The position numbers and the translations under genes were made by a program. Positions 49,889 through 63,105 of a DNA stretch of 64,000 nucleotides are shown piece by piece; position 1 is the first letter of the stretch, and each line of letters starts with the position of its first letter. The notes beneath the pieces were generated by a model. That model was not told where the DNA came from. It was given only the letters and a program-made list of their open reading frames with translations, and searched no databases. The stretch comes from Tetradesmus obliquus (Eukaryota > Chlorophyta > Chlorophyceae > Sphaeropleales > Scenedesmaceae): positions 6,014,501-6,078,500 of the forward strand of contig CP126196.1 of assembly GCA_030272155.1 (NCBI GenBank), read 5' to 3'.

Positions 49889-51563
49889 CTGTTTCAGCAG
49901 GCTACTGTCAGGGGTCGCTGAGTAAGGGGTGCTTCCTGCATTACGTCAACTGTTTTATGTCAAGTACTGCTTATTTCAGGAGTGTTTCACCTAAATCGTG
50001 TAAACGTAAGCGGTGCTGCTCTCCTGAGTCAAGGGGAGCTTCATCACGACGTTTACGTCGCCTGCGCTGACGGCACTGATGCAGACCCATTCTGTAAGAT
50101 CCGTCTTCTTGAAAAGTTTTTATCCACTAGTATCTCCTTCAGGCGTGCTTCGTTGGCTGTGCATGCACTTGACTCAGGCGTACTGCTGTGACGGGTGAAG
50201 CAGTCACCAAGCAGTGCATGTAATGGCTGGTAAACAGTAACGGGGGGCGGCGGCGGTAGCTGGTAACGGGAGGTAACGGTAACGGGCACAGCGGCTAGTC
50301 ACAGGCGGTAACGGAGGTGACGGCCGGCGGCGGCGGCAGTCGGCACCAGCGGCAGCCGCCACCAGCGGCACCAGAATGCATGTTGCCGCAGTTACCCAAG
50401 CATAACTATTGCACTGCTACACACCATTACAAGGCGTTAGAGGCAGGGGTTTATGTTTCTGCAAAAAAATGGTTTAAATTTCAGTGACTGCCCTGATCAG
50501 TATAAGAACCACCACACATGTAGCTGATCGGCAGCATGAACACGGAAGCAGCTGCCAACACTGATGGACTTGCAAACTCACTTGCTAATCGCCCAAGGTC
50601 TGCAGTGTCTTTATCACCTTCTTCTGTGAGCATGGAGCTGAGAGCGTTCAAAGGACTGGCCAACAACAGCAGCAGCAGTATATCAGCAGGTCTGCACATG
50701 CCACATCTGAGCAGCTGGGGAGCACACTCGACCAGCTGTACTGATAAAAGCTCAATGTTGCTTGCAAGTGCCACTGCACAAACGCTGGTGTGGCAGCAAC
50801 AACTGCTAAAGCGGTACGACATTGCTGAAACAACGATAGTGACACCCTAGCTAGGTGACACACTGCTGTGGCTGTCATCAGCAGGCTATGGCACAACTAC
50901 AGCAGACATGGCACGCAATAAGAACGGTACTGGCGCAAAGACACGTGACTAGGGGTGCTGAAAACGCACACTGCAGCCGTGTCACTGCCACGGCTGACAG
51001 TTGCAAGCAGCTGTGCAAGTTACACCTACGCATGCGAGTCAGCATGCAGTGCAAGATCAAGGACATAGCAGTGCCTCACAGTGAAGCCATCATAACCCTG
51101 TGTTCATTGCCCCAGCTGTGCCATTGTGGTGCCGCCGTTGCTGCAGCCAGTATGTTGCTCACAGGGGTCAGCTGCACCCGCAAGCCGAGTCACCAGTTAC
51201 ATGTGGCCGGCGGCTGCCGCGGCCGCCGCCCACCGGCAGACGCACAACGCCACTGCTGGTGACGGCTGGTAACAATAACGGGGTCTGGGGCCGCCGCAGC
51301 AGCCGGTAATGGGCGGTAACCGTAACATGCACGTCGGCCGGCGGCCAGTAACAGCCGGTAACGTTAACGGAGGTAACAGCTTCTGCCTGTCACTGCTGCT
51401 GCCTTGTCTACGCCCGCGAGAAGCACAAAGCTGGCAGCATCGATCCATCAAAGTCATATTTGTAATCTTCTGTAGATTTGAGTATAGTATTTTGCCGGAA
51501 CGAGCTGCTGAGCCTCATGAACCCACGCTAAAATGACAACCACACATTGTGAGCTGGCCCGTA
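49889..51563 (+). repeat. Repeat family R1, plus copy, split by an insertion
   Basis: R1 sequence runs 49889-50188, breaks, and resumes at 51392-51563. The uninterrupted R1 copy at 53649-54110 (minus strand) shows the empty site. Apart from the insertion the copies differ at scattered positions. The plus copy has lost the long reading frame present in the minus copy. Confidence 0.85.
50190..51391. mobile_element. ~1.2-kb insertion with imperfect TIRs inside repeat R1
   Basis: The left end, GACGGGTGAAGCAGTCACC, and the inverted right end, GACAGGCAGAAGCTGTTACC, match at about 15 of 20 aligned positions. The flanks are ACTGCTGT (50182-50189) and ACTGCTGC (51392-51399), a 7-of-8 target-site duplication; the intact R1 copy has one such word. 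Both ends carry many subterminal GGTAACGG words, as in hAT elements, which also make 8-bp duplications. A 104-codon frame at 50536-50850 is the only sizeable ORF and resembles nothing known. I infer a non-autonomous hAT-like element. Confidence 0.7.
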
Positions 51564-52840
51564 AAGCGGCAGCACTGGGTTTTGCTGTCAAAGCGCTGAC
51601 GCCTGAAACATATAAAGTTGGATCAGTGAAGATGCCGCGATCGGGCACAAACATCGGGCTTAACAACCAGACCGTTGGGCTTCTCACGCCAATCTCTCAG
51701 CAGCAGCGACACCGGCAGCTGAAGCCAGCCCTCGTGCAGACCATGGTCTGTGGCCACTGGGTAGATCCTTGACAGTGATCTGTCCTTGCATGATGGCCAG
51801 CAGCAGCATGCATGCTTGTGCTGCTCTGCTGAAGATCTGAGTTCTGCTTACCATCTCAGCAGCTGTTTGCTGTTCTTGAGCTTGCTGATACAGCATTGAC
51901 TTGATCTGACACCTAACCATAAGTACCGGTCACAATTTTCGTTCTGCAGAGTTCGTGTGTGCACCTGTGGAGGAGGCAGGATTTCCGCAGAGAACTGTCA
52001 TCGACAGCAATGCGCCTCGTTCCCTGGCAATCCTGCCAAGCTCAGCAAACCTAAACATTGGGCAGCTTGGCAGCAACGGCAGCTCGGATCCAGCGCACAA
52101 ATGGGGAGCTGCCGCCTAGGAGTCCACGGTGAGCCAGCCAACGGCACAATCATCCAATACACTGGTTGTACATTTACCATGCCTGAAACTGTCATGTTAC
52201 ACTGGCACAAAGCGATGATCGCTGTTGCTGCAGCACTGGTACCAATCACTGCCCTCATCAGCATGATCACATCGCTGCTGACGCAGACCTTGTCGTGCTT
52301 AGCAGGAATCCCAGCCTGACCCGCACATGTTGCCCATGATCATCTCAGCAGTTATGTCTCCTGTTCTTCTGTCTCTGCATGCGCAGGCCGAAGCCCAACG
52401 CATCCAGGAGATGCTGTCGAGCCGCTTACATTGCTGGGATTCCCATCCTGCAACAACTTCGAGTGTTCAGCTGCGGTTGCAGAGAAGGGCCACGTAAGTA
52501 GGGCTGTCCCAACTGCAAGCAATGCAGCATTTCAGCTGAACGTGCTTGATCCAAGACTGCACGAGCATGGTTGCATTGACAGATGCATGCCTTTGCCTGC
52601 TACTGCAAAGGATCACCAGCAGCTTGGCTGTGAGTTGACTATGCATGTGATGGCTATCATAGCCATGCCGGTGTGCACGTTTGATGCTGCGATGAGTGCT
52701 CACATTCTTGCGATCCCAAGCTTGCAGGAATCATTGTTGAGAGCGTCTCACGTGCGGCATACATTTGTGCGGCATGTGTCACCATTCGCCATAGGCTCTT
52801 GCAGCAACGGCAGCATGATGCAGCACTTTGTTTGACCACA
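51564..52840 (+). other. Possible fragments of an unrecognised gene
   Basis: Two exon-like pieces have good splice signals. One runs 51950 to about 52114 (FVCAPVEEAGFPQRTVIDSN followed by LAILPSSANLNIGQLGSNG, ending in TAG). The other is 52387-52493, with a GTAAGT donor (AEAQRIQEMLSSRLHCWDSH). A further open stretch at 52495-52835 follows. They do not join into one product and match no family I know. Confidence 0.2.
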
Positions 52841-53617
52841 TTTGTTGCCTTGAAGGCGTTCAAAGCTTGGTGAATTGCGGCCGATTGAATAACCTGCTCT
52901 GCTGGCAGTTGTGGATACGATGTGTGGGGTGCATGGCTGCAGCTGGCCTTGGCTGCTACTTCTGGAGCTTGGTTTGTGTGACCTTGCTTTTCTGATGGTT
53001 CTCCTTGATAAGCACACACATGACTGTTGACGATTGTACTGCAGCTTGGCGGTCGCGTCACACCATCAGCTGCCAGCTGCATGTTTTGCCAAGTCGGTGT
53101 TGCTGCTGCGGCTTGTGAGAGTCACAGTATGATGGTGAAGGCTTCAGGCACTGCCTGAATGGCATTTCACATGGTACGGTAACGCACTTCTTTTGATTTC
53201 GGTTGCAGTTGATGCAGTGACACAGCAGTGGTCTCAGATGTACGGAGCTGGGTGTTTGCACAGTACAGCCCCTTGAAAGCAGTCGCTGTTGTGTGCTACA
53301 CACCTGACGTCATTGTAAGCCACCCTACAGCAGCAGGCTTACACGTTGATGCATGCAGCCTTACAGCCGCAGTTCACAATATGCTTCATCATGCAGTAGT
53401 AACTAGCGGGAAGCCAAGTTGTCCATGGCAGTTTTCTCACTCTGGCACACTGAGAAATGTGCCGCCCAGTGGGAAAGCCTACCAAGGAAAGGAGGGGGGG
53501 TCAGCGGCAAGCGAATTTTACCAGCATCTAGGCAGCAGCTGACCCCCGGCAAGCGGTTGTCACCCCTGCACAGATGAACAGGGTGTCTCAGCTTCAACTA
53601 AACCGCCCCCTTACCAA

Positions 53618-53645
53618 GGGGGGGGGGGGGGGGGGGGGGGGGGGG
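53618..53645 (+). repeat. Poly-G tract (28 G)
   Basis: Homopolymer run abutting the end of the minus-strand R1 copy. It may be an insertion by-product or an assembly-sensitive site. Confidence 0.9.
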
Positions 53646-53648
53646 CGG

Positions 53649-54110
53649 CGGGCCAGCTCACAATGTGTGGTTGTCACTTTGGCGTGGGTTCATGGGTTTC
53701 AGCAGCTCGTTCAGGCAAAAGACTATACTCATATATACAGAAGACTACAAAAATGACTTTGATGGATTGAGGCTGCCAGCTGTGCGCTTCTCGCGGGCGT
53801 AGACAAGGCAGCAGCAGTACGCCTGAGTCAAGTGCATGCACAGCCAACGAAGCACGCCTGAAAGAGACACTAGTGGATAAAGACTTTTCCAGAAGACGGA
53901 TCTTACAGAATGGGTCTGCATCAGTGCCGTCAGCCAGTCGACGTAAACGTCGTGATGAAGCTCCCCTTGACTCAGGCGAGCAGCACCGCTCACGTTTACA
54001 CGATTTAGGTGAAACACCCCTGAAATAAGCAGTAGTTGACATAAAACAGTTGACGTAATGCAGGAAGCACCCCTTACTCAGCGACCCCTGACAGTAGCCT
54101 GCTGAAACAG
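53649..54110 (-). repeat. Repeat family R1, intact minus copy with a 148-codon ORF
   Basis: About 460 bp in inverted orientation to the split plus copy. A minus-strand frame from 54120 to 53674 is open for 148 codons. A block reading ADGTDADPFCKIRLLEKSL looks faintly like the Ca2+-binding part of a C2 domain. The product is basic and Ser/Arg-rich at the start. No known transposon protein is recognised, and the resemblance may be chance. Confidence 0.6.
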
Positions 54111-54116
54111 CTGTTT

Positions 54117-54237
54117 GCAAGTTGACACTTTGGTGACTTATACATAGCCCCGGCCCGGTAGAAATGCGCTATCAATCGGGGCACTGCTGCAACCTTGGAG
54201 CAGCAGCAGCATGGGTTGTAAAACAGCATGAAGCCAT
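54117..54237 (+). repeat. Repeat family R2, first copy
   Basis: About 120 bp with CAAGTTGACACTTTGG, ATACATAGCCCC and CCTTGGAGCAGCAGCAG. It recurs in the same orientation at 55797-55917 with roughly 80% identity by eye. Confidence 0.7.
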
Positions 54238-55240
54238 AGCACTTGTCGGATCTTGCATCAGGGCGTGCAGGCATGCACGCTCACACGGGCCGGCATCCCT
54301 GCGGTGAATCTCGACCCATGCACGGTAATCGGTAGAATCTACAAGCAATTTCAAAACATGAAGCATGCATTAGGCACCCGTGATTGCGCATTGGGGCGTG
54401 CATGCATGCACGCCCTCAGGCACCAAATCAATGTAAAACCGTCATGCTAAAGGCGGCCCACTCTTGAGTGCCATGTAGTTGCCCTAGATCGTCTGAATAT
54501 TTATCACATGCACTACTCGATCATTATTCGAGTCCATCCACGCCGGCAGGGCGAAGTCCTGACAGGCAGTGACTGTCAGAACCTCGTACTGCGCAATGCA
54601 CAGCTGGGGTGTTTCACTACGAGGGCTGTAAAACGATGAAGGTGTAATCTGTGCTCAGGTATGCGTTGTCAGACTTCAAATTAAACCATGCATTGGCATC
54701 AGGCGTGGAAGCAGTAGCAGCATCACCAGCAGCAGCAGTAGGTACAGCATGGATATGCAAGCACCTTCTTAATCGCGGAATTTGCATGTGCATTTGTTGT
54801 CAGGCTGCGTATAGCGTGATTTACAGCGCAGCACTGCTGCCTGCCTGAGGCGCAAAGGCAGCAGCAGCAGCAACAACACAGCAGCGCGGCCATATGACAT
54901 GGCTCTCCCATGCAACCAGTTGCTTGCAGCATGTATTATGTGCAGTACAACCAGTGCGCAGCAGCCACCACAACCTGAACAACATGACTTGATGTCGGTG
55001 ATGCAGTCACACACTTCCTTCACGACAGCTAGCGAGAACCACGGGCCACATGTGCAGCACAGGCCTGCTCCTGCTGCACACCTGCGCCACGCCAACACAT
55101 CACAACACAGCACGATTTAACTCAACTTGCCTGCCTCTAGTTAGGGTTTGAAGTTTCAGGATTTGACCGACTGGCTATTCACTGCTCGCAACACAGTTCA
55201 GATCACTTGCTTGCGCGGAAAGTACCTTTACACAACATTT

Positions 55241-55293
55241 GCAGGCAGCAGTAAGCCCCCGGCTGATTTATGAGCCTTTGATTCGGGAGTACA
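55241..55293 (-). repeat. Inverted copy of the segment at 49845-49890
   Basis: Its reverse complement shares GTACTCCCGAAT and AAATCAGCCGGGGGCTTACT with the sequence immediately left of the split R1 copy. A larger ancestral element may therefore have had R1 as its interior. Confidence 0.7.
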
Positions 55294-55796
55294 AAATATC
55301 CGACATACTACTTATATTTTTCAGTCAATACATAACACATGTCGTCAATAACGCCAGCGGGCGCACACAGCACCTAAGAAATATGTTGAGGTGCCACCAG
55401 TGTCTTTGTGTCGGTTAAGGTAGGGTGAAGATATGCAGGCATTATGAGACTCTCATCCTCTCGGAGAGGGTAGTTACATGTGGGTCCTGTCACCGTCTCA
55501 GCCACAACAGGTTGAACACATGGCCTGACACCAGAAAGGGAGAGTGAGCACCGTACAACACAATGCACACCCCTGAACGATAAAATCTCTAATGTTATAT
55601 CCAGAGACATCTTACTGCGGTGCGCAACGGCACCCCACACCTCACCGATAGGTTGCTGTAAGTGCAAACCACACCAACAGATAGCATGTTGTCACAAATC
55701 AATAGCCATACTGTGTGCGAAAACGCCAACTTGGAGCACATTTGGTGCCTGGCAGCAGCTGCTATCAGTAATGAAGTACAGTAGAGATCTGCTGGA

Positions 55797-55917
55797 TGCA
55801 AGTTGTGACTTTGGCGTCTTATGCATAGCCCCTGGCCAGTAAAAAAGCGCGATCAATCCGGCCACTGCCGCAGCCTTGGAGCAGTAGCAGTAACTGTTAA
55901 AACAGTGTTGAGCCACT
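55797..55917 (+). repeat. Repeat family R2, second copy
   Basis: Direct repeat of 54117-54237. It ends about 150 bp before the giant CAG tract. Confidence 0.7.
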
Positions 55918-56069
55918 GCACTGAGCTGATGCTTGGTACCGCGGCCAAGAAGCAGCAGCAGCACAAATGCTGTGCCAGCACCCCGTCACTTGCAGACCCC
56001 AACATGCGCGATACAGCTATGGCGTATTGTTGAGGCCAAACCATCACACGTGCAGTAGAAGCTGGCTTG

Positions 56070-57236
<1,167 letters not shown>

Positions 57237-57897
57237 CGTGGCGGTGCCGGCCTGGGACCTGGCAGGTCCTTGTCACCTGCACAACATACATGTTCCGCAT
57301 AACTGGATTTGCAGCAGCGGGCTGCATAGCAACTGAACGGGCCGAACACTGAGCAGCATGAGTGCCGGTCAAATGTGCTGCACACGTGTGGCAGCAGCTG
57401 GCCCTACTGCACACACGACACCTTACACGCACACGAACACAACACAACTGAACTCAACGTGTTTCCCTCTGTTTTAGCAGTCGCAGTTTATGCAACTGTT
57501 GCTGTTTTTGAGCAATTCTGGCCCGATGCAGACCAAAACACGATGCCATGCTGCCATTTTCAACACACGTCTGTGCTGTTAGCAAGGTGGCCACCTGGGT
57601 AAGGCAAGGGCGGAGCTCCAGCATGAGACGCTAGAATGCATGCCGGTCCCATTTGGTTGCTGCACTGCAGCCGGCAGGGTTGTTGACTTAGCCCATACAT
57701 AAGCATACAGTAGCCGTTTACGGCGTTTACACTAGCCGATACTTGCTTGCCTTGCTGCGTATCTTGCTTGCTGCTGCCTTTTTGTTTCCCGCCCGCCAAC
57801 CCCTCTTCTTACTGCTGTTGTGGTGGCGTTGAGGGGCTTGGGCTTGGGTTGGCGAGCCCCGTTTCTTATTGTAACAACTCATTCATATGCAGCAAGG

Positions 57898-58046
57898 GTA
57901 GAGATTTTTTGTAACTGTCACAGTGACTTCGGATACAGGGGCCTTCCTCGCAACAGGCAGGCCTTCCCCCCCTATCCAGGCCCCCCGCAGGGGGGCTGGG
58001 GCGGTTCAGAGCCTTTCATGGCCAAATTTTATTGGGAAAGGGGCCT

Positions 58047-58079
<33 letters not shown>

Positions 58080-58185
58080 CTGGGGCCATTTCGGGCACAA
58101 GCCCTGGTGCCAAGGCCCCTAGGGGTAGGGGCATTTCGAGGGCTTGTTATCCGAAGTCACTGTGGCAGTTACAAGTAATCTCTAC
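57898..58185. mobile_element. Foldback/MITE-like element with 38-bp inverted ends and G31 core
   Basis: 57898-57935 (GTAGAGATTTTTTGTAACTG...) is the reverse complement of 58148-58185 with a few mismatches. Similarity extends further inward (GGGCCTT/GGGCTTG, CCTCG/CGAGG). A CAAGG word flanks both sides and may be a 5-bp target duplication. The core holds a run of 31 G at 58049-58079. Confidence 0.7.
58049..58079 (+). repeat. Poly-G tract (31 G)
   Basis: Longest homopolymer in the window, inside the foldback element. Confidence 0.9.
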
Positions 58186-60227
58186 TCCAAGGCAACAGTA
58201 TAACATATCAGCAGTGGCAGTGGGAGTTGTGCTGGTCCTTGTGTGCACCTATTTACTTAGCCTGACACCAAACGTGATCTTTTCAGGCCTGAAAGCAGCT
58301 GCCGTGACCAGCAAGCATGTCACAGCATTCAGGGTTGTGTCACATATCACGGGTCTGTCCTCAATGAAAATCGTGGGAAGCGTGTTTAAACTACGTGTGT
58401 AGGCATGCAGCCCAGCAAAGATGTCACCGCAGCCATGGCAAGGTAGCTGCAGCAAGATCAGCTACCAACAATACAGCAAAGCAACTCAACCGCCTGGTGC
58501 ATCAGCAACTAGTTGCAGTACTGCTGCTGTCGTACCCTTCAGCCGCAGTCAATGTCCACCCTGGAATTACCACGCAGTGGCATCTTGTGCCTGTTGATAA
58601 CCAGCAGTTAGTCCAGTGAGTCAAAAGGCTTTTGCAAATGCTGGCCCCGCTTCGGTACCTACCCTTGGTACACACTGACAGCTATTGTTATCAGTGTCTA
58701 GAGTATCGGTATCTATAGTATCGCTAGGATTCGTCCAGAGCTGGAGCTGGTTTCGTATCGTATGTCCTCAAAACATCGTAAAAACCAGATAATGTTTTGT
58801 GGTTGCCGCATCGGCCTATTGCCCCTAGACACTTGCTTTATTTAGCTCCACTCTGTTCCCATAAAATGCGGTGATCCATTCTTGCAGCGCTGTAGCAACA
58901 CCATGTAGACATCTGATAGAGGTTGACATGTAAACATCAACTAAGCATATACAGCTGTGCTTGACCCTTCACAAGCTTGCAACCTTAAGGCTTGTGATTG
59001 CCGCCCTGCGGGGCGACGTGTACGGCGCAAAGCCCAACAGTGCGACCATTGTGCATCGTGTTCTAGGTGCTTACTGTCCTTTTCTGGTCTCAGACCTTTT
59101 GTTCAACCTGTTGTGGCTCATACCTGCGGAACATCTGTGCCACAACGTTTTGGCACGTTCGGGTAGGGGCAAGATGGTGCCCGGACCCACATGTAACTAT
59201 CCTCTCTCAAATTGCTTAATCGATCACTGTTACAAAAACGTTCCACTACAATTACATTTCATTGATCAAACGTGAATTTCATTTTGTTCGCACGATTATC
59301 GGCGATGACCAAAGTTCCAATAGCCATATTGCCTTTTTCCCTCGGCTTTCCTTGTTTTCAAATAGTAATTTCGGCCGAAACGTTAATCTATAGGCTTAAG
59401 CACCTTTTTATGAGCCTCATTAAACAAAACCGTGGTCAAGGAACAGGGAGCTCTCATCTTACAAGGCAGCCGTAGTCGCGCAATAGGTTCGCGCGTGCTT
59501 AGACGTGAACAATGATTCGATAATTGTAAATTTGCGTTTGTTCAGAATGTTTTAACAATCACCCCATTTCAAACACACGGAATCCCCCTCCCACGGCTGC
59601 TTAAAGAATCCTACAAAAAGGGATACTTAGAGGAACATCATATTTACTATATTTCACTGTGTTGATGGTTCGCAATTTGCGTTGTCTCGGAAGACAGAAT
59701 CTCACAATTATATTTTATCTTTAGTACAAAAATTGCTGCGGGTAATTATAGCTGCTGTACTGTTTCATTTTAATCAAATATTCAGCTGACAGCACGTGAA
59801 ATGCGACAGTTTGTACAGTGTTACAGTTTACAAGATGCAAGTCTTCAGAGATGCTCGAGAATTCTGTTGTCTATGTACCATGATCAAAGTATCATTGGCC
59901 GGACGCAAGCAGCAAAACTAGTTCCGGAGCTTCAGCCAGGTGTACAGGTGCAACGTTGAAGCGAAGGATTGGAGCTGACAACGTAACATTTCCCCCGATA
60001 CATGAAACAACAGCTTGGCAACCACGTGTACAGGTCAATGAACTCCGGTCGCCTCTTGTCACTTCAACTTCGTGGATTGCAAGTAGTATTTAGTCAGGGC
60101 GGCAACTTTAGAGTTCAAGGGAGATCTCCCTTGAAGCAATGTTGCGTAAAGCGTGCGGATGCTGATTCGCCATTTCAGGCTGCGCTTGACATATTTAACC
60201 ATATACTATCCAAGCATAGGTAGCTAT

Positions 60228-63105
60228 ATGGAGGCAGAAAACAGCCTTGATCTGCAACCATGGCAGACAAAGCTCAAGGACCAGTGCGGCATCGGCGTGA
60301 CGCTAGACACCTCCAGAGGAAACAAGCGCTTTAAAGTCCGCTACCGATGGCGCTCGAAAATAGTGAATTTAGGAAGGCGCGTGTTTGCTTGTAGACCGCT
60401 TGCCCAGCCTCTAGTGCACTGTGCACGGGCCCCCGACCCTTGTTTCGACAAATGTGCTAGGCGCACACTGTGGGCTGTGACAGCAGGCGCATGTGGCGAG
60501 GACCTCTCAGATTTGTTCCATAGGGTGGATATGAAACGCACACCGGTCCAGATAATGCGAATAATTTGATGGAGGCTGTGTCACACTCATAAGGTCCAGA
60601 TAAGACTTGATGGCTGTGTTGGTGCTGAACGGCAGCAGTGTAGACGCTTGGTGTTGAAAACACATATGGAAGGGCATCTGCTTACTGGTGCATCTGTGTT
60701 GCTGCCAAAACCCTCTCTTGCTCTGTCTTCCTCCTGCTGACCCTCACAGGTTCACAGATGCGCATGCGGCTCGCCTTGCATACGACCAGGTAGGCGCCAG
60801 GCATACTTGGTGTGGTTTGAGTACAGTGGGAAAGGCCGCCTGCCACAATGGCAAGTGCAGGCGTGACAGCAGGCAATTTTTTCTAAATATGTATGGTACA
60901 GTATGGCGCTTGAGTGGATCAGAGTGGATTAGAGTGTTGACCCAAGTCAGACCCATTGAGCCGTGCTTTTGCTTGTGCGTTGCGCTCCGGCATACCGAAT
61001 GCTTGCCCACCTGCCAGCTGGTGACGGTATGAAACAACAGAAACAGCAGGTTGAGGTTCTTCTTGTGCATAATTACTGCTTGCAATGAACTGTGTACACA
61101 TGATTGTGCAGCCAAGCAGGCCAGGTTGCAAGTCAGACGGCAAGTGCAAGTTTGAGAAGTGTTGATTGATTAGTCTGCATGCAGGTACACAAAAATCTGC
61201 ACAAAGATTGTCCCAGCTGAGCAACTTACACTTGCCTCTTTTCCACAGGCTGTGATTAGACTGGCTCCTGGCCGCAAGAAGACCAACTACTGGCCAGGAA
61301 CCCACCCGCTTAACAGCCCAGCAGTGGAGTCAAAGCTACAGCAATTTCTGCAAGATAATCCTGATGCAGCAGCAGAGGCAGAAGAGGCCGCTGCAGAGGC
61401 AGCGACCTTGGCAGCTGAGCAAGAGGCAGCAGCGCAAGAGGCACCACCTCTGCCGTCAGCGCCAGCTCCGCCCCCAGCTCCGCCCCCTGGTGCAGTGCCA
61501 GACCCACATCTGGCAAAAGCGCTGCAGACTGTAAAGGCATCAGCAGCACCGCCAACACCACAAGCAGGAGACGCAGCGGCAGCAACAGCAGCAGCAGCAG
61601 CAGACGACATCAATTATGCCTCAAGCGCTATGCAGGCAGGGCTGTTGAGCTGGCCGGAGCTGATGAACGCCAGTAGCGGCACGCAGCATGATCGAGCTGT
61701 AGAGCCTGCCGACATGGCCATTGGTGGCAGCGGCTGTCTGCAAATGCCGCTGCAGCCCAGCGGCCTGGAGCATGCCGCATCCACGGCAGGGCTGCCTGGA
61801 CTAGAGGAGGTGGAGCAGGGGCTGTACGACTGGCTGCTGCTGACGGGGACAGAGCATGCTGTGCCAGACTGGCACAGCCTGGATACTGCCGGGCAGCCGG
61901 GGCTGCAGCAGCCGCTGTGTCAGCAGCATCAAATGACGCTGCCGCAGTCGGTTAGTGACGCCAGTGGACCCTTGAATCAAGCAGCGGCTGCAGCAGCATC
62001 AGTTTCCATTCCACTGCGCTGGTGCAGTGCAGGGCCAAGGCCAGCATCATGTGCTGTGATACGCGCCCAGTCAATTAGCCAGTCTCGGCCACGCAGCTCC
62101 AGCACAAACCTGCAGCTTGCAGGGGTGTCAAAGCCTACGGTTCAAAAGGGTCACCACGCCCTGCTGGCCAAGGCAAACACAGCCCTGAATGACAGCCTTG
62201 GCAGGGCTGCAATGTCAGGGAAAGGCCTGACAGACAGTGCTGCTGGCAGCCCCTCCAACAGGCTGGCCGTGGCTGCAGCTGGCTCAAGCGTCGATCTGAA
62301 GCATTTCACGGCTGCCTTGCCACACGAACAATGCATAGTCATGAGCTCAGGGCTGTGGCAAGTGATGCATTGCGGCTCTCCTGCAATGACGCCCCCAGCA
62401 GCAGCATCAGCTGCAGCAGAAGCAGCAGCAGCAGGGCCCGGGCCGAGCGTAACAGCAGCGGTGATGCCTGATGTGGCTATTGGCTTGTCTATGCACACAC
62501 AGCCCTCAGGACTGCACCCTCAGCAGGACCTGCAAGACTGGCCCGCCAGCAACAGTGCAGGCACCAAGCGACAGTCCATCCTTGTGCAACAGCCGCCTAC
62601 CTTTGACGTGGTGCGCGGTCTTGCACCCGGGCCAGGACGGGAGTCCGCCTACTTGCCACCCCCGCACCTGCAGGTATCCATTGATGGTCGGAGCGCTCTG
62701 CGGAATTGGGCAGATCAGAGCTTGATGCCACCTGCAGCTGCATCCCTGCATGTGAGCCCCACGGATGTCAACAGCAGCGGCAGTGTAGAAGTGGCAGCAG
62801 CGACAGCAGCAGACATGCCATTGCCACCTTTCGGCAGCAGTGCGAGCACAGCTGCTAGTGTGCCAGCTGACACACTGCCTGTGCCACTGCGGCAGTCCCT
62901 GTTCCAGCAGCTCTCGATGCTTTTGCAAATGCAAGAGCAGCAGCAGCAGGAGATAGAACAGCAGCGTCAGACGGCAGCAGACGCCAGGGCTAGCTGCCAG
63001 CGTCAAATGCAGCAGCAGGTAGGTATGATTCAGCAGCTGCAGCAGCAGGTGGCTGAATTGAGGAGTGTGCTTAGGCTTAATACCAACAATTGTCTGCCTG
63101 CGTGA
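60228..63105 (+). CDS. AP2/ERF-domain transcription-factor-like protein
   Basis: Three exons, 60228-60382, 60750-60789 and 61249-63105, join in phases 2 and 0 into 683 codons ending in TGA. The start is ATG at 60228; no other in-frame ATG lies between it and the domain. Residues ~21-82 span both splices and match a single AP2 fold: GIGVTLD, FKVRYRWRSKIVNLG (the three-stranded sheet), then FTDAHAARLAYDQAV (the AA-AYD helix) and a Lys-Thr-Asn-Tyr-Trp end in place of the usual 'NFP'. Residues ~95-150 are Ala/Glu- and Pro-rich. A long low-complexity Ala/Gln/Ser region typical of activators follows. Residues ~610-672 form a Gln-rich coiled coil (LLQMQEQQQQEIEQQRQ), suggesting dimerisation. The first donor (GTTTGC) is weak. 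AP2 proteins bind GC-rich DNA in the nucleus; targets are unknown. Confidence 0.72.

Noticed and set aside
59200..60000. Organelle-derived insert (NUMT/NUPT) in the AT-rich stretch
   Set aside because: The base composition shifts, but no organelle gene, tRNA or rRNA sequence could be recognised.
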